Of a stretch of 64,000 bases of DNA, positions 42,108 to 51,634 are shown piece by piece (position 1 is the first letter of the stretch; each line of letters opens with the position of its first letter). The position numbers and the translations under genes were made by a program. This stretch comes from CAVVEQ01 sp963804865 (GTDB taxonomy: Bacteria > Chloroflexota > Anaerolineae > Anaerolineales > Anaerolineaceae): contig CAWDSH010000001.1 in NCBI GenBank assembly GCA_963804865.1, forward strand, positions 868,001 to 932,000, written 5' to 3'. The notes beneath the pieces are model-generated. The model was not told the DNA's origin, made no database searches, and was given only the letters and a program-made list of their open reading frames with translations.

Positions 42108-45014
42108 CTAAACCTGGTTGTTTCTTGGGACTGGCTTGAATTCATCCAGATACTTGCGCAAATAATCACCTGTATATGAAAGCTTATTCGTGCAGATTTC
42201 CTCAGGTGTACCCTCCGCGATGAGCTCACCACCCCGGTCGCCGCCCTCTGGACCCAGGTCGATGATGTAATCGGCGACCTTGATGATATCCAGGTTATGT
42301 TCGATGATCAGAACGCTGTTGCCGCTCTCAACTAGTTTTTGCAGCACCTCGATCAGTTTATGCACATCAGCAGCGTGCAGACCTACGGATGGCTCATCCA
42401 AAACATAAAGTGTTCTACCTGTTGCGCGGCGGGAGAGTTCCTTGGCAAGTTTTACCCGCTGGGCTTCACCCCCGGATAATGTCGTCGCAGACTGTCCGAT
42501 CTTGATATATCCAAGCCCAACATCCTGAAGGGTCCGCAATTTATTCATGATGGACGGAATGGCGGAAAAGAACTCCAGGCCTTTGTCCACCGTGGTGTCC
42601 AGTACATCGGCGATGGATAATCCTTTAAAATGCACCTGGAGCGTTTCACGATTAAATCTTGAGCCGTGGCACACATCGCATGGCACATAGATATCCGGGA
42701 GAAATTGCATTTCTATTCGCAGCTGTCCCTGCCCCTGGCAGGCTTCGCAGCGTCCGCCATGCACGTTGAACGAGAATCTACCTCTCTTGTATCCACGCAT
42801 TTTACTTTCAGGAAGTTCGGTAAATAGTGTCCGGATCTCATCGAACATACCCGTATAGGTTCCGGGATTGGATCTCGGAGTTCGACCAATGGGGGATTGA
42901 TCGATATTGATGATCTTGTCCAAATACTCGATGCCCTCAATACGGTCATAGTCACCCGGGCTCGTGTGTGCGCCCATAAGTTGTCTGGCCAGTGCGCTGT
43001 GTAGCACATCAACCATCAAGGTGGATTTACCTGATCCGGAAACGCCGGTTATGCAAACAAAACGCCCCAGGGGTATTGAAACAGTGAGATCTTTCAGATT
43101 GTTGGCCCGGGCACCTATCACCTTTAACCATTTTCCATTGCCAGCTCTTCTTGATTCGGGCATGGGTACGTGCAGCTTACGGGATAAATAAGCACCGGTT
43201 AGGGATTCCGGGTTGCGGATAATCTCCTCCACCGGTCCCTCTGCCACAAGTCTCCCACCGTATTCGCCGGCGCGTGGACCCAAATCAACGATCCAGTCAG
43301 CAGAGCGGATGGTCTCTTCATCATGCTCCACAACGAGTACGGTATTACCGATGTCGCGAAGTCCTTTCAATGTCGCCAGTAGTTTGGCATTATCCTTTGG
43401 GTGCAAACCAATGGATGGTTCATCCAGTACGTACAGCACGCCCATTAACCGCGAACCTACCTGTGTCGCCAGTCGGATTCGTTGGGCTTCACCACCCGAG
43501 AGCGATCCTGCTGATCTGCGCAGCGTAAGGTAATCCAGCCCAACGTCAACCAGGAAACCCAGCCTAGCCAGGATTTCCTTCAGCACCCGGTCCGCAATGG
43601 CTTTCTGCCTGGAACCGAGTGGTGAATTGTTACCGGCCAGCCGGGTTGCCCATTCCAGGGTTCGGTTCACCGGCCAATCCGTGATCTCGACGATATTGTG
43701 ATCATCTACGGTCACTGCCAGCGCTTCCACCCGTAGGCGTTTGCCCCCGCAGGTCGGGCAGGGTTTATCGGTCATGAATTCAGAGATCTTGTTGCGGATG
43801 TATTCTGATTGAGTTTCGCGGTAGCGGCGCATCAGGTTCGGGATTATTCCCTCGAATGTGGTGTTTATTGTCGTTTGCCGGTCGCGCCCAAACAAGGTCA
43901 TTTGGATTTCCTGCGAGCCGGTACCGTAAAGGATGGTCGTGATTTTTTCAGGTCCAAGATCCTTCACCGGTTTTTCCAGGTCAATGTGATACTGGCGGGC
44001 AACAGCTTCGATCATCTGCCAGTAATACCCACCCTGTTCGCGGACTCCCCATTCCATGGCGGCGATGGCGCCTTCACTGAATGATCTTTCTCTATCCGGG
44101 ATGATCAATTCTGGGTCGATTTCAAGTTTGGAGCCCAATCCCTGGCAATCCTGGCAGGCACCATGGGGTGTATTGAAGGAAAAGGTACGCGGTTCAATTT
44201 CCGGCAGGCTCACGCCGTGCTCAGGGCAAGCCAGGTGTTCTGAGAACATGATATCCCGGGCGGGCTCGCTGGAAATATCCTGGATGGTCAGATATCCCTC
44301 ACCCACTTTCAATGCCGTCTCGATCGAATCAGTTAAACGGGAACGGGTGGTCCGGTGCTCTTCTTCATCTTCAGGACGATTGATCACCAGTCGATCCACA
44401 ACAGCTTCAATGGTGTGGATTTTGTATCGATCCAGCTCAATTTCATCATCCAGGTTATGAATTTCTCCATCCACGCGGACTCTGACAAAACCAGCCTTGC
44501 GGATCTCATCGAATACCGCCTGGTAGGTTCCTTTTCGCCCGCGCACGATCGGTCCAAGCACCAGGATTTTGGTGCCCTCGGGCAGTTCCTCGATGGCATC
44601 CACGATCTCCTGTGCCGATTGTTTGACGACTACCCTTCCGCAAATGGGGCAATGAGGGATCCCCGCGCGCGCGAAGAGCAGGCGCAGGTAATCGTAGATT
44701 TCAGTAACCGTACCAACGGTTGAGCGGGGATTGTGTGAAGTGGCTTTCTGGTCGATCGAAACAGCCGGTGATAGTCCATCGATATAATCCACATCCGGTT
44801 TTTCCATCTGCCCCAGGAATTGACGGGCATACGCGGAAAGAGATTCAACATACCGGCGCTGTCCTTCAGCAAAGATGGTATCAAATGCCAGCGAACTTTT
44901 CCCGGACCCGGAGAGTCCAGTGATCACGACAAGTTTGTCCCGCGGTATTTCCACGGTGATGTTTTTTAAATTATGTTCACGTGCACCGACAACGCGAATG
45001 ACATTTTTGGACAT
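42108..45014 (-). CDS. uvrA: Excinuclease ABC subunit A
   Basis: 968 residues, DNA-damage recognition ATPase of nucleotide excision repair. Two ABC modules: GLSGSGKSS and GVSGSGKST Walker A motifs, LSGGEAQRI and LSGGEAQRV signatures, and zinc modules (CPTCGGKR in the first half, CEACQGQGQ with CDVCHGSRF in the second). The open frame extends to 45143, but ATG 45014 (start KNVIRVVGAREHNLKNI) matches the family N-terminus and lies downstream of a good promoter -10 at 45058-45063, which excludes the earlier starts if that promoter is used. Confidence 0.95.
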   Translation of the reverse strand: MSKNVIRVVGAREHNLKNITVEIPRDKLVVITGLSGSGKSSLAFDTIFAEGQRRYVESLSAYARQFLGQMEKPDVDYIDGLSPAVSIDQKATSHNPRSTVGTVTEIYDYLRLLFARAGIPHCPICGRVVVKQSAQEIVDAIEELPEGTKILVLGPIVRGRKGTYQAVFDEIRKAGFVRVRVDGEIHNLDDEIELDRYKIHTIEAVVDRLVINRPEDEEEHRTTRSRLTDSIETALKVGEGYLTIQDISSEPARDIMFSEHLACPEHGVSLPEIEPRTFSFNTPHGACQDCQGLGSKLEIDPELIIPDRERSFSEGAIAAMEWGVREQGGYYWQMIEAVARQYHIDLEKPVKDLGPEKITTILYGTGSQEIQMTLFGRDRQTTINTTFEGIIPNLMRRYRETQSEYIRNKISEFMTDKPCPTCGGKRLRVEALAVTVDDHNIVEITDWPVNRTLEWATRLAGNNSPLGSRQKAIADRVLKEILARLGFLVDVGLDYLTLRRSAGSLSGGEAQRIRLATQVGSRLMGVLYVLDEPSIGLHPKDNAKLLATLKGLRDIGNTVLVVEHDEETIRSADWIVDLGPRAGEYGGRLVAEGPVEEIIRNPESLTGAYLSRKLHVPMPESRRAGNGKWLKVIGARANNLKDLTVSIPLGRFVCITGVSGSGKSTLMVDVLHSALARQLMGAHTSPGDYDRIEGIEYLDKIINIDQSPIGRTPRSNPGTYTGMFDEIRTLFTELPESKMRGYKRGRFSFNVHGGRCEACQGQGQLRIEMQFLPDIYVPCDVCHGSRFNRETLQVHFKGLSIADVLDTTVDKGLEFFSAIPSIMNKLRTLQDVGLGYIKIGQSATTLSGGEAQRVKLAKELSRRATGRTLYVLDEPSVGLHAADVHKLIEVLQKLVESGNSVLIIEHNLDIIKVADYIIDLGPEGGDRGGELIAEGTPEEICTNKLSYTGDYLRKYLDEFKPVPRNNQV

Positions 45015-45057
45015 AAAATCAAACCCTGGTACTATGAGATCATCAAAACGACCTTCC

Positions 45058-45063
45058 ATTATA
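45058..45063 (-). promoter_or_regulatory. Extended -10 promoter of uvrA
   Basis: Minus strand GGATGGTATAAT, identical over 12 bases to the promoter at 15871-15876. A second candidate, TTGACA (45177-45172) with AATCAT 17 bp on, lies further upstream. Confidence 0.45.
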
Positions 45064-45282
45064 CCATCCACCCCTTTTTGCTCTTCGACACCGCGATTCA
45101 CTTTTATGGACATAAGAACCCCAAGATTATGATTGCCAACCACCGTAAATGATTTAGAAAATGAATTCTATTGTCAATTATAGGTCAATTGTTCTAAAAG
45201 TCAAGTATGCTTCATTTCGCATGCACTCAAAACCATACTATGCTAATATTTACATTATTCAGAACCCAAGGAGGTAGCACTT

Positions 45283-46587
45283 ATGGAAGAGAAATTACAT
45301 AAGCGGGCAATCAACGCTTGGACCATGTATGACTGGGGTAATTCAGCATTCGCCACCACCATCATGGCCGCTGTTCTGCCTGTTTATTTCACTTCGGTTG
45401 CTGCCAGTAACCTGGCACCCAATATGGCGACCGCCTATTGGGGATATACATCATCGATTTCAGCCCTGGTGGCAGCCATCATCAGCCCGATCCTGGGAGC
45501 GTTGGCGGATTTCAGCGGTACGAAGAAACGCTTCCTGACCATTTTCATGGTCATCGGTGTTACCGCCACTGCCCTGCTATATTTTGTCCAGACCGGGGAT
45601 TGGTTGCTGGCTTCATTGTTATTTCTTTTTGGTAACGTGGGTTTTGCCGGCAGCCTCGTCTACTATGATGGGCTGCTTCCGCATGTAGCCCGCCCGGATG
45701 AGATCGACCAGGTCTCTTCCCGTGGGTATGCCATGGGCTATATAGGCGGAGGTATTCTTCTCGCCATCAACCTGGTGATGATCATGTTCCTGCCGAATGC
45801 GCTGGGAGTGGATACCGCATTAATGACCCGTCTTTCCTTCGTCACCGTCGCCATATGGTGGTTCATTTTTACCCTCCCTCTACTCTTGAATGTCAAAGAG
45901 CCTCCTCGTCGTATCGAAGCTGGCGAGGAGAATATGAAACCAATCCAGGTCAGCTTCAAACGCCTGGCGACCACATTCAAGGAAATTCGTCATTACCGCG
46001 ATCTCTCGTTGGGCATGCTGGCCTTCTGGGTGTACGCCAACGGCATTGGCACGATCATCGTGATGGCCACTGCCTATGGCAATGAGCTGGGTTTTGGTCA
46101 GACAACTCTAATAGGAACCTTATTGATGGTGCAATTCCTCGCAGCTCCCTTCGCTTTTCTTTTCGGTTGGCTTGCCAGGAAGATCGGCACCATCAAGGGT
46201 ATTTACATCAGTCTTGCGGTCTATTCATTGATCTCCATCCTGGGATATTTCATGTACCAGGAATGGCAGTTCTGGGTGCTCGGTGCCCTGGTCGCCACCG
46301 TCCAGGGCGGCAGCCAGGCATTGAGTCGCTCCATGATTGGCAAAATGATCCCGAAGAGCAAGTCTGCTCAATTCTATGGATTCTTCAGCGTCTTTGAAAA
46401 ATTCGCTTCCATTTTGGGTCCATTACTCTTTGGTGTTGTTTCCACCCTGATGGGACACAGCCGGTTGAGCATTGTCTCCTTGATCATCTTCTTTGCGATC
46501 GGTATCTTCCTTTTGACGAAGGTCAACCTTGCCAACGGTATCAAGGTGGCAGAGGAAGATGAAAAGAAAATGGAAACAGTCAGCTGA
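45283..46587 (+). CDS. MFS transporter, UMF1 (Atg22-like) family
   Basis: 434 residues, about 12 membrane segments. The N-terminal AWTMYDWGNSAFATTI is the signature of the UMF1 family, whose bacterial substrates are mostly unknown. The central loop is charged (LNVKEPPRRIEAGEENMK), and SRSMIGKMIPKSKSAQFYGF is the typical second-half motif. AAGGAGG lies about 9 nt upstream of the ATG. Divergent from uvrA and closed by a palindromic terminator. Efflux of small metabolites is likely; no specific cargo can be named. Confidence 0.9.
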   Translation: MEEKLHKRAINAWTMYDWGNSAFATTIMAAVLPVYFTSVAASNLAPNMATAYWGYTSSISALVAAIISPILGALADFSGTKKRFLTIFMVIGVTATALLYFVQTGDWLLASLLFLFGNVGFAGSLVYYDGLLPHVARPDEIDQVSSRGYAMGYIGGGILLAINLVMIMFLPNALGVDTALMTRLSFVTVAIWWFIFTLPLLLNVKEPPRRIEAGEENMKPIQVSFKRLATTFKEIRHYRDLSLGMLAFWVYANGIGTIIVMATAYGNELGFGQTTLIGTLLMVQFLAAPFAFLFGWLARKIGTIKGIYISLAVYSLISILGYFMYQEWQFWVLGALVATVQGGSQALSRSMIGKMIPKSKSAQFYGFFSVFEKFASILGPLLFGVVSTLMGHSRLSIVSLIIFFAIGIFLLTKVNLANGIKVAEEDEKKMETVS

Positions 46588-46626
46588 CCGAAATCTTTTT
46601 CCTACGGTTACGCTCTAATAAAAAAT

Positions 46627-46656
46627 AAAACAGGCATCGAATTCGATGCCTGTTTT
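46627..46656. terminator. Bidirectional terminator between the MFS and radical SAM genes
   Basis: A perfect 30-nt palindrome with arms AAAACAGGCATCGAA/TTCGATGCCTGTTTT (tight central loop), giving A-tracts before and T-tracts after on both strands. It lies between two convergent genes. Confidence 0.85.
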
Positions 46657-46669
46657 CCATTATCCATTC

Positions 46670-48244
46670 CTAACTTATCTTGATCCTCTCACCCTTTTTC
46701 GTTGAGAAAGCATCTACCCAGCTTCCCTGCATATCCACAGGGATCGCGCTGGATGCAGGTTTCTTTTCACCGATCACTTTACGGGCAATCTTGTTGAAAT
46801 GGTACCCGTAGACTGACAGTGTGATCGCCAGCGGGAACTTCGCCGCATCCTCACGAAGGATCCAGAAGAAATTCCTCCAGAAATAGCTCCTATCACGGCT
46901 CACAATTCCCAATCGCCAGATTACCGTCAGAAATGCCCGGGCTTCTTCCCAATGGAAACCGGCTCGCTCCTTGGGAAGTTGGTAAATCTTCAGGAAAGTC
47001 CGTATCCGGTCATAGATGGATGGCATCGAGAAAATGCTGCCCAGGATCCTTTTATAACCCTGTGCAAGTAATTGCGCGGGCATGCGTGTGATGATGTTGG
47101 TGCTGCCATCCACGTTATCTCCTGTAGGTACATCCAGGATGCGGTTTTCGGATTTTAATCGCGCGTAGAGCTCGGTACCTTCGATCGCCTGCAGCAATCC
47201 CACCATGGCCGTAAGAATACCACTGGCGTTGATGAAATCGATCTGCCGTTGGAAAATATCGGGCTGATCGCTGTCAAAACCAACAATGAATCCCGCCATC
47301 ACCTGCAGTCCCTTGCGCTGCATCCGGTGAACGGACTCGAGCAGGTCGCGCTGGTTGTTCTGTGATTTTCCGCAGGCAGCCAGTGCCTCCGTATCCGGTG
47401 TTTCGATGCCGACAAACACGGAACGGAATCCTGCGCGAACCATGAGGTCCATCAGTTCCTCGTCATCCGCCAGGTTGACGGAGGCTTCCGTGACAAATAG
47501 GCACCCGCTTTTATCTTTGCGCCATTCGATCAGGGCAGGCAGGATCTCCTGTTTCAAAACTTTCTTGTTGCCAATGAAATTATCGTCAACGAAGAAAATA
47601 CTTCTTCGCCAGCCCAATTCATAAAGGGCATCCAGCTCGGTGATGATTTGTTTCGCTGATTTCACCCTCGGCACGTGGCCCAAAAGCGCTGTTACATTGC
47701 AGAAATCGCAATTGAAAGGACAACCGCGGGAAAACTGGATATCCATGGAATCATACTTCCCCATTTCCAGCAGGTCCCATTGTGGTGCGGGCGTCTGGGT
47801 GATATCGGGAAATTCATCCGTGCGATAAATGTGCCTGGCTTCCCCTTTGCCCCAGTCTTCCAGGAACTGCGGCAGGGTGATTTCAGCCTCATTGAGGATC
47901 AGGTGATCAACATGCTCAAAACGATCCGGCTCACAGGTGAATAAGGGACCACCCGCAACCAAGGTTTTGCCGGCTGCTTTACAACGATCGATGAGCGCAA
48001 GCGTGGAATCCCTCTGGATGATCATTGCGCTGATCAGAACCAGGTCCGCCCATTGTAGCTGCTTATCGCTCAAGGGAGAAACGTTCAGATCGATCAGTTT
48101 TTTAGTCCACGCTTCCGGCAGCATGGCAGCCACCGTGATCAATCCCAGGGGGGGATTGCAGGCTTTCTTACCAACAAATTTCAACGCATTGCTGAAACTC
48201 CAGAATGTCTCCGGATTTTCGGGATACAACAATAAGATATTCAT
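46670..48244 (-). CDS. B12-binding-domain radical SAM protein
   Basis: 524 residues. N-terminal cobalamin-binding-like domain (NILLLYPENPETFWSF, then LVLISAMIIQRD, then TLVAGGPLFT), a radical SAM domain with the 4Fe-4S motif in SRGCPFNCDFCNV (CxxxCxxC), and a long C-terminal DUF4070-like part. The same architecture occurs in HpnP, HpnR-type and other methyltransferases acting on unactivated carbons, and in enzymes of unknown substrate. The cobalamin domain lacks an obvious DxHxxG, as is common in this class. GGAG precedes the ATG. A single-gene unit, so context gives no substrate. Confidence 0.88.
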   Translation of the reverse strand: MNILLLYPENPETFWSFSNALKFVGKKACNPPLGLITVAAMLPEAWTKKLIDLNVSPLSDKQLQWADLVLISAMIIQRDSTLALIDRCKAAGKTLVAGGPLFTCEPDRFEHVDHLILNEAEITLPQFLEDWGKGEARHIYRTDEFPDITQTPAPQWDLLEMGKYDSMDIQFSRGCPFNCDFCNVTALLGHVPRVKSAKQIITELDALYELGWRRSIFFVDDNFIGNKKVLKQEILPALIEWRKDKSGCLFVTEASVNLADDEELMDLMVRAGFRSVFVGIETPDTEALAACGKSQNNQRDLLESVHRMQRKGLQVMAGFIVGFDSDQPDIFQRQIDFINASGILTAMVGLLQAIEGTELYARLKSENRILDVPTGDNVDGSTNIITRMPAQLLAQGYKRILGSIFSMPSIYDRIRTFLKIYQLPKERAGFHWEEARAFLTVIWRLGIVSRDRSYFWRNFFWILREDAAKFPLAITLSVYGYHFNKIARKVIGEKKPASSAIPVDMQGSWVDAFSTKKGERIKIS

Positions 48245-48314
48245 AATTCTCCAATCAATACCAGTTTAATGACTGGTTACGACCCGCGCATCGTACCCCC
48301 ATCACAAATCCGGG

Positions 48315-48353
48315 CATGACTTTTATCTTGCTTGGGTCATGGAAAATCATGAC
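48315..48353 (+). promoter_or_regulatory. Probable operator: three GTCATG/CATGAC half-sites
   Basis: CATGAC at 48315-48320, GTCATG at 48336-48341 and CATGAC at 48348-48353. The last two form an inverted repeat with a 6-nt spacer, the first two one with 15 nt. Located 32 nt upstream of the -10 box of the two-component operon; autoregulation by the encoded NarL-type regulator is a reasonable inference. Confidence 0.5.
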
Positions 48354-48384
48354 CAACTCTAAAAGGTGATGAAGGTGTGGATGT

Positions 48385-48390
48385 TATAAT
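48385..48390 (+). promoter_or_regulatory. -10 box giving a leaderless histidine-kinase transcript
   Basis: TATAAT, then six T, then ATG at 48397; identical geometry to the acyl-CoA synthetase start. No Shine-Dalgarno. Confidence 0.5.
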
Positions 48391-48396
48391 TTTTTT

Positions 48397-49575
48397 ATGC
48401 TGTCAGGAAAACTGCGTCCGCTCAAGAGTGGTGAACTGATCAATATCGCTTTTGCGTTGATCATCATGATTTCAGTATTCACTTCCTTGAGTAACACCAC
48501 AGGGTCGCAGCCGGTCGAATTGATCCTCCTGATACTCTTGTCCATTCTTTACATTTCCTTTGGCATCTATGGTTTCGCTTACGCTCAAACCCGGCAGCAG
48601 GTGATCGTATATTTCATTATTCAAATCCTGCTCGCTTCGACATTGGTGTTCCTGGAGAAAGGCGCGGGTTATCAAGCCCTCATCTTCCTGCCGTTGGTAG
48701 GTCAATCGGTCGTAGTGTTCACCGGTCGCTGGATATGTATTGATTAATGTTGCTGATTGCTATGGGTTTTGGTATTGCCGGCTTGATCGCGACCAGAGAC
48801 CCGCTCTGGATCAACAGGAATCTTCTCGCTTTTCATCGCTGGGCAGGTTTTTGTGATTGTCTTCACTCAAATGGCAGTTGACGAAGAGAAAGCCCGCATC
48901 AAGGCGGAAGAGTTGGCAAAGAACTTGAATAACGCCAATAGCCAGCTGCAGCGATACGCCAGCCAGGTGGAACAGTTGGCTACAGAAAAGGAACGCAATC
49001 GTTTCGCCCGGGAGATCCATGATGGACTTGGTCATGATCTGACCACGATCCATATGCAGCTGCAGGCTGCACTGGCTGTCTATGATCAGGATCCGGAAAA
49101 AGCTGTCACCATTTTCAAGGCAAGCCAGGTACTCGCAAAACACGCGATCCAGGACATCCGAAAATCCGTAAAACATCTCAGGGATGTCCCTGAGACCATA
49201 GAAAAGTTAAGTGAGCAGGTTTCTTTTGTCATTAAAAATGCCGAAGCGACTGGTATAAAATGCACTCTGCATGTAACTGGAAAAGAAACTCAACCACCGC
49301 CAGAGATCAGCTTGACCATCCTGCGTGTCCTCCAGGAGGCCATTAGTAATGCTCTTAAGCACTCCCGGGCTTCCAGGCTGAATATCGATCTGGATTTTTC
49401 CAACGATGATCTCATCCGTCTGCGGATTGAAGATGATGGCATTGGTTTGATCAAAAACCGGCAGGGTTTTGGATTCACTTCCATGAAAGAACGCGTTGCC
49501 CTTGTCGCTGGGAATCTAAAGGTGGAGACAAAACGGAATAAGGGCACCACCATAATCCTGGAGGTTCCGCGATGA
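48397..49575 (+). CDS. Sensor histidine kinase (NarL/LiaS-type, HisKA_3), with two compensating frameshifts
   Basis: About 392 residues. N-terminal half: several membrane helices. Then a short coiled linker, a HisKA_3 dimerisation domain with the phospho-acceptor His in FAREIHDGLGHDL, and an HATPase domain (LQEAISNALKH, IEDDGIGL, GFGFTSMKER). The frame is lost near 48735-48745 (one base missing) and regained at the T-run 48830-48833 (one extra); between, the alternate frame reads LMLLIAMGFGIAGLIATRDP, a clear membrane helix. The net shift is zero, so the kinase domain is in the original frame. Stop overlaps the regulator ATG. Confidence 0.85.
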
Positions 49576-50222
49576 AAGACCGTATTAAAGTCCTGCTGGT
49601 GGATGATCAGGATCTCTTCAGGGAAGCCCTGGCAACCTTGATGTCGATCGATAAGCGGGTTGATATCGTGGGATCGGTATCAGGCGGTGAGAAAGCTATG
49701 CAATTCCTGTTGAAAGACCAACCGGACGTGGTGCTCATGGATATCCGCATGCCGGGCATGGATGGCGTTGAAACCACCCGCCGGATTGTTGACAAGTATC
49801 CAAAAACAAGGGTGATCGCTTTGACTACCTTCGATGACGATGATGCTGTCGTCTCCGCACTCCAGGCTGGAGCCCTGGGTTACCTTCTAAAGGATGCCAC
49901 GAAGGATGAGTTATTTGCTGCGATCCAGATTGTTAATCAGGGTGAATATTATTTGCCACCGCGCATAACCGCGAAGGTGGTGAATGCATTGAATCGCATC
50001 CGGAAAAATCGCCAAAATGTCATGGATTCATTCCACCTGCTCTCCAGGCGGGAAATGGAAGTCCTCGAGCTGCTTGGGAGTGGATTATCCAACGCGGAGA
50101 TAGCCAGTCAGCTGGTGATCACCATTGGTACAGTAAAGAATCATGTCACCCACATTTTTGAGAAACTGGGTGTCAATGACAGGATGCAGGCTTTGATAAA
50201 GTATAAAGAAATGAACACCTGA
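49572..50222 (+). CDS. Response regulator, NarL/LiaR (LuxR-HTH) family
   Basis: 216 residues. Receiver domain with DD at residues 11-12, the phospho-acceptor Asp in VVLMDIRMPGMDG, and the conserved Lys in LLKDAT. C-terminal LuxR helix-turn-helix: LSRREMEVLELLGSGLSNAE, then VITIGTVKNHV. It overlaps the kinase gene by 4 nt and the next gene by one base (TGATG), so all three are coupled. Target may include its own promoter, where GTCATG half-sites occur. Confidence 0.94.
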   Translation: MKDRIKVLLVDDQDLFREALATLMSIDKRVDIVGSVSGGEKAMQFLLKDQPDVVLMDIRMPGMDGVETTRRIVDKYPKTRVIALTTFDDDDAVVSALQAGALGYLLKDATKDELFAAIQIVNQGEYYLPPRITAKVVNALNRIRKNRQNVMDSFHLLSRREMEVLELLGSGLSNAEIASQLVITIGTVKNHVTHIFEKLGVNDRMQALIKYKEMNT

Positions 50223-51100
50223 TGAAAAAGGCAGATCCGGTCGTCGAAACAAAATCATGGTCTGAGGGCACCCAATCTATACGCTTTTCGCTGGCAGGCA
50301 TTCTGGGTATTCTTAGTCTGCTGCTTGGTATTTTTCTTTTTTCAGATCCAACCCTTGTACATCCCGAATGGCTCCTCCTGATCGCTGGATTTACCGGATT
50401 TATGTTTCTTTTCCAGGGGCTGCGTATTCGGGTAACCGGTTTTATCATCACCGGGAGTATCATCTTATTAGTCTGCCTGGCTGCCCTGATCATTATCAAA
50501 TCCTTCGATCAGCTTTCTACCATAAAAAAAGCCGGGATAGGTTCAATCACCTTCGGATTTATGTGGCTTGTTGTGATTGTTGTTTGGTATATGTTCCGAA
50601 AGAAGTCAGCCTGGTGGATCACAATACCATGCCTGTTCTTTTTAAGCGCGGGAAGTGGTCTCGTTTTCTCGGGATTGCATTGGACGGATGTGGTGTTTTG
50701 GTCTCTATTGGGACCGGCGATTGCCATGTTGGTCTGGTCACTGGGTGCCAAGCTACCGGGATTGTCCATTTCTGGTAGCTTGCTGCTTTCCGCCGCAATA
50801 GCGGTTTTTATCGGTTGGCGGGATTATATGGGTGGTCCCGCCCTCAAGAATATCGGCATTATGCTGGTCATCTTTAGCCTGGGATGGGGGTTGATGATTC
50901 TTTTCTGGAGGATGATAAACGGTCGTTCGATCTGGTGGCCTCTCATCCCTGCTGGCGTTCTTGCATTTGCAGGTTGGGGATTGGTCATCGGTGGCAGTCC
51001 CGGGACCGCTTTGACGTTCATCACCAACACCAGTTCGATCATGCTCATCATCCTGGGAATCTACCTTTTATTATTGCGCGGAAGCCTGAATAAGAAGTAA
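50222..51100 (+). CDS. Multi-pass membrane protein of unknown function
   Basis: 292 residues, about nine hydrophobic segments with short loops and repeated Trp/Gly-rich turns (e.g. GLMILFWRMINGRSIWWPLI), suggesting an internal repeat of two- or three-helix units. No recognisable catalytic motif. Translation is coupled to the response regulator (stop/start overlap), so it is probably part of the envelope-stress response sensed by the kinase, similar to LiaF/LiaI or phage-shock membrane proteins in arrangement but not clearly homologous. Confidence 0.8.
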   Translation: MKKADPVVETKSWSEGTQSIRFSLAGILGILSLLLGIFLFSDPTLVHPEWLLLIAGFTGFMFLFQGLRIRVTGFIITGSIILLVCLAALIIIKSFDQLSTIKKAGIGSITFGFMWLVVIVVWYMFRKKSAWWITIPCLFFLSAGSGLVFSGLHWTDVVFWSLLGPAIAMLVWSLGAKLPGLSISGSLLLSAAIAVFIGWRDYMGGPALKNIGIMLVIFSLGWGLMILFWRMINGRSIWWPLIPAGVLAFAGWGLVIGGSPGTALTFITNTSSIMLIILGIYLLLLRGSLNKK

Positions 51101-51133
51101 AACGGATTTCCACGGAAATTCATCATAAATATG

Positions 51134-51159
51134 AAAAGACACCCGCATGGGTGTCTTTT
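51134..51159. terminator. Bidirectional terminator after the two-component operon
   Basis: Perfect 11-bp stem AAAAGACACCC/GGGTGTCTTTT with loop GCAT. Lies between convergent genes and gives T-tracts on both strands. Confidence 0.88.
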
Positions 51160-51190
51160 ATTTCCTATTGAGCGTGAATTTTACTCAGGA

Positions 51191-51598
51191 TTATTTGATG
51201 ATCTCGTAGAGTTCCAGTAAAACACCCCCGGTCGATTTCGGGTGGATGAAAGCCATTTTTCGCCCCGGCAACTCAATGGGTTCCTCGTTGATCAAGCGCA
51301 CGCCCTTTTCCTTCAATTCACCAAGTTTACCGGCGATATCATCAACTTCCACGCAAAGGTGGTGCATCCCACCTCCCCGTTCCGCCAGGAACCTGGCAGC
51401 GCCGGTATCTTCAGCGGTCGGTTTGACCAGTTCGATCTCGCTATCTCCTACCGGCAGGAATGCCACCTGCGCCTTCTGGCTGGGGACATCCTCGATATGA
51501 TCTAATTTAATCCCCAGCGCATCCTGCCAGAATTTGAGTGCTTCATCGATATCTGCTACTACGATCGCTACGTGATTGATTTTTTTGATTGTCGCCAT
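51191..51598 (-). CDS. mce: Methylmalonyl-CoA epimerase
   Basis: 135 residues, vicinal-oxygen-chelate fold. INHVAIVVADIDEALKFW contains the first metal His; GGGMHHLCVEVDDI the second; the Glu ligand is near the end in GVLLELYE. Interconverts 2R and 2S methylmalonyl-CoA. ATG 51598 is preceded by GGAGGAAACC; the apparent earlier start at 51610 is the Shine-Dalgarno itself. It lies just downstream of the mutase large subunit, implying a succinyl-CoA/propionyl-CoA interconversion module. Confidence 0.94.
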   Translation of the reverse strand: MATIKKINHVAIVVADIDEALKFWQDALGIKLDHIEDVPSQKAQVAFLPVGDSEIELVKPTAEDTGAARFLAERGGGMHHLCVEVDDIAGKLGELKEKGVRLINEEPIELPGRKMAFIHPKSTGGVLLELYEIIK

Positions 51599-51634
51599 GG
51601 TTTCCTCCATATTGTCAAATTCTCTGAGCTTGTC

